From: an uncultured Kiritimatiellota bacterium
GTDB lineage: Bacteria > Verrucomicrobiota > Kiritimatiellia > RFP12 > UBA1067
Direction: 5' to 3'
DNA length: 14,074 nucleotides
NCBI GenBank assembly: GCA_934635385.1
Contig: CAKTZI010000068.1
Span: 1 to 14,074 of the forward strand
In this document: positions 13,605-14,074 of the stretch, one piece after another
How positions within the stretch are numbered: position 1 is the first letter of the stretch
Layout of the letters: every line of letters begins with the position of its first letter
The notes under the pieces: generated by a model
Seen by the model: the letters and a program-made list of their open reading frames with translations, nothing else
Databases searched by the model: none
What the model was told of the DNA's origin: nothing
Translations under genes and position numbers: made by a program

Positions 13605-14074
13605 TCAGGGTTGAGCCGTTCGTCTCTTTCGCCCTTGCTCACCTGAATTTCTTGGCGTCCTTGCCAACCTGAATTTCTTGGGCTTAGCCTTCGCCGCATC
13701 GAGAAACACCCGCTCCGGGTCTAGCCTCTGCGCCAGCCCCTCCTCTAGAGATGAGAACGTCATGCGGAAATCTTTCAGGAGTTCCCGAACGACCTCGTGC
13801 GGCGTTCCGCTCGCTCGCCCCGTCTCGTCGCCGAGCAGGGCGCTGGTCGGCGTCGGGTCCCTCGTCCCCGTCGCCTGGCGCAGGCGGATCGCCATCGCCT
13901 TGTACCGCATGAGCGTCTTGTACTTCGGGGAGAGCTCCGGCAGGTTCTCCCTCAGCCACCCCCGGATGCCGCCGTTGCGGCCCACGACGTCGCCGTCCGC
14001 GTCGAAGCGGAGCGCGTTGTCGACGTAGCACTCGAGGTCGTGCAGCATCCCGCCGAGGCGGATCATGTCCGCCT
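13605..14074 (-). CDS. 3' part of an unidentified gene (partial, extended C-terminus)
   Basis: The minus-strand frame is open from the window end to TGA (complement of 13605-13607), giving the last 155 or so residues; the first methionine in view (14066) is probably internal. The visible protein is hydrophilic and helical, with no membrane segment: GGMLHDLECYVDNALRFDAD, LPELSPKYKTLMRYKAMAIR, then VVRELLKDFRMTFSSLEEGL. I do not recognise it; a phage or mobile-element origin is only a guess. Near the 3' end a 26-bp unit is duplicated (13630-13681). Because 26 is not a multiple of three, the copy changes the frame: without it the protein would end at KPKKFR followed by TGA, and with it there are about 20 additional basic residues (LARTPRNSGEQGRKRRTAQP). 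Confidence 0.6.
   Translation of the reverse strand, partial: ADMIRLGGMLHDLECYVDNALRFDADGDVVGRNGGIRGWLRENLPELSPKYKTLMRYKAMAIRLRQATGTRDPTPTSALLGDETGRASGTPHEVVRELLKDFRMTFSSLEEGLAQRLDPERVFLDAAKAKPKKFRLARTPRNSGEQGRKRRTAQP
13630..13681. repeat. 26-bp tandem duplication
   Basis: Two adjacent 26-bp units (13656-13681 and 13630-13655, read on the minus strand) match at 23 of 26 positions. Both begin CCAAGAAATTCAGGT. The duplication lies at the 3' end of the minus-strand gene and moves its stop codon. Confidence 0.75.

Overview
The window is a GC-rich bacterial chromosome segment carrying one conserved housekeeping block flanked by accessory sequence. The mixture suggests the PVC group, most plausibly a Kiritimatiellota-like gut or rumen bacterium. 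The grounds are a very large secreted GH42-type glycosidase, a secreted beta-strand surface protein, strong G/C preference at third codon positions, and an rpmH-rnpA-yidD-yidC cluster that continues into a methyltransferase. This is inference from gene style; no rRNA or other phylogenetic marker was compared.

Layout. Positions 1-132 hold the 3' end of an unidentified gene. A repeat-rich spacer follows (133-325). A secreted, surface-type protein is split by a -1 frame disruption near 1351 (326-1357, then 1426-2655) and has an 11-base G tract in its signal-peptide region. Next is a secreted 1291-residue multidomain glycoside hydrolase (2676-6551). Then come a small secreted basic protein (6679-6921), a 5' gene stump cut off by a repeat element (6918-7130), and uvrB (7279-9273). 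A tRNA with anticodon CAU (9361-9436) leads directly into rpmH (9463-9600), rnpA (9613-9963), yidD (9896-10117, overlapping rnpA), yidC (10134-11876) and a Methyltransf_32-type SAM methyltransferase (11889-13235). The last two genes are a small two-helix membrane protein (13278-13571) and, convergent to it, the 3' part of an unidentified gene (13605-14074, minus).

How the genes work together. The surface protein and the glycosidase are 20 bases apart and both carry signal peptides; they look like one polysaccharide-binding and degrading unit outside the cytoplasm. The tRNA-to-yidC block is the classic ribosomal protein L34 / RNase P protein / membrane insertase cluster, read in one direction with 12 to 26 base gaps. 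No terminator is visible inside it.

The most unusual layer is repetitive. Short tandem repeats of different unit length (7 bp in uvrB, 8 bp twice and 9 bp once in the methyltransferase, 10 bp behind it, 14 bp in two spacer elements, 26 bp in the last gene) sit in gene linkers and spacers. The two 36-bp in-frame insertions in the methyltransferase encode nearly the same peptide (NNRIVESPNDRM / NNRIVESPNNRM), reminiscent of protein-coding palindromic elements such as those of Rickettsia. The two spacer elements share a CTGACCCCA core, the complement of a GGGGTCAG motif that I recall near REP-associated (RAYT-type) transposase genes. One of them terminates a truncated gene.
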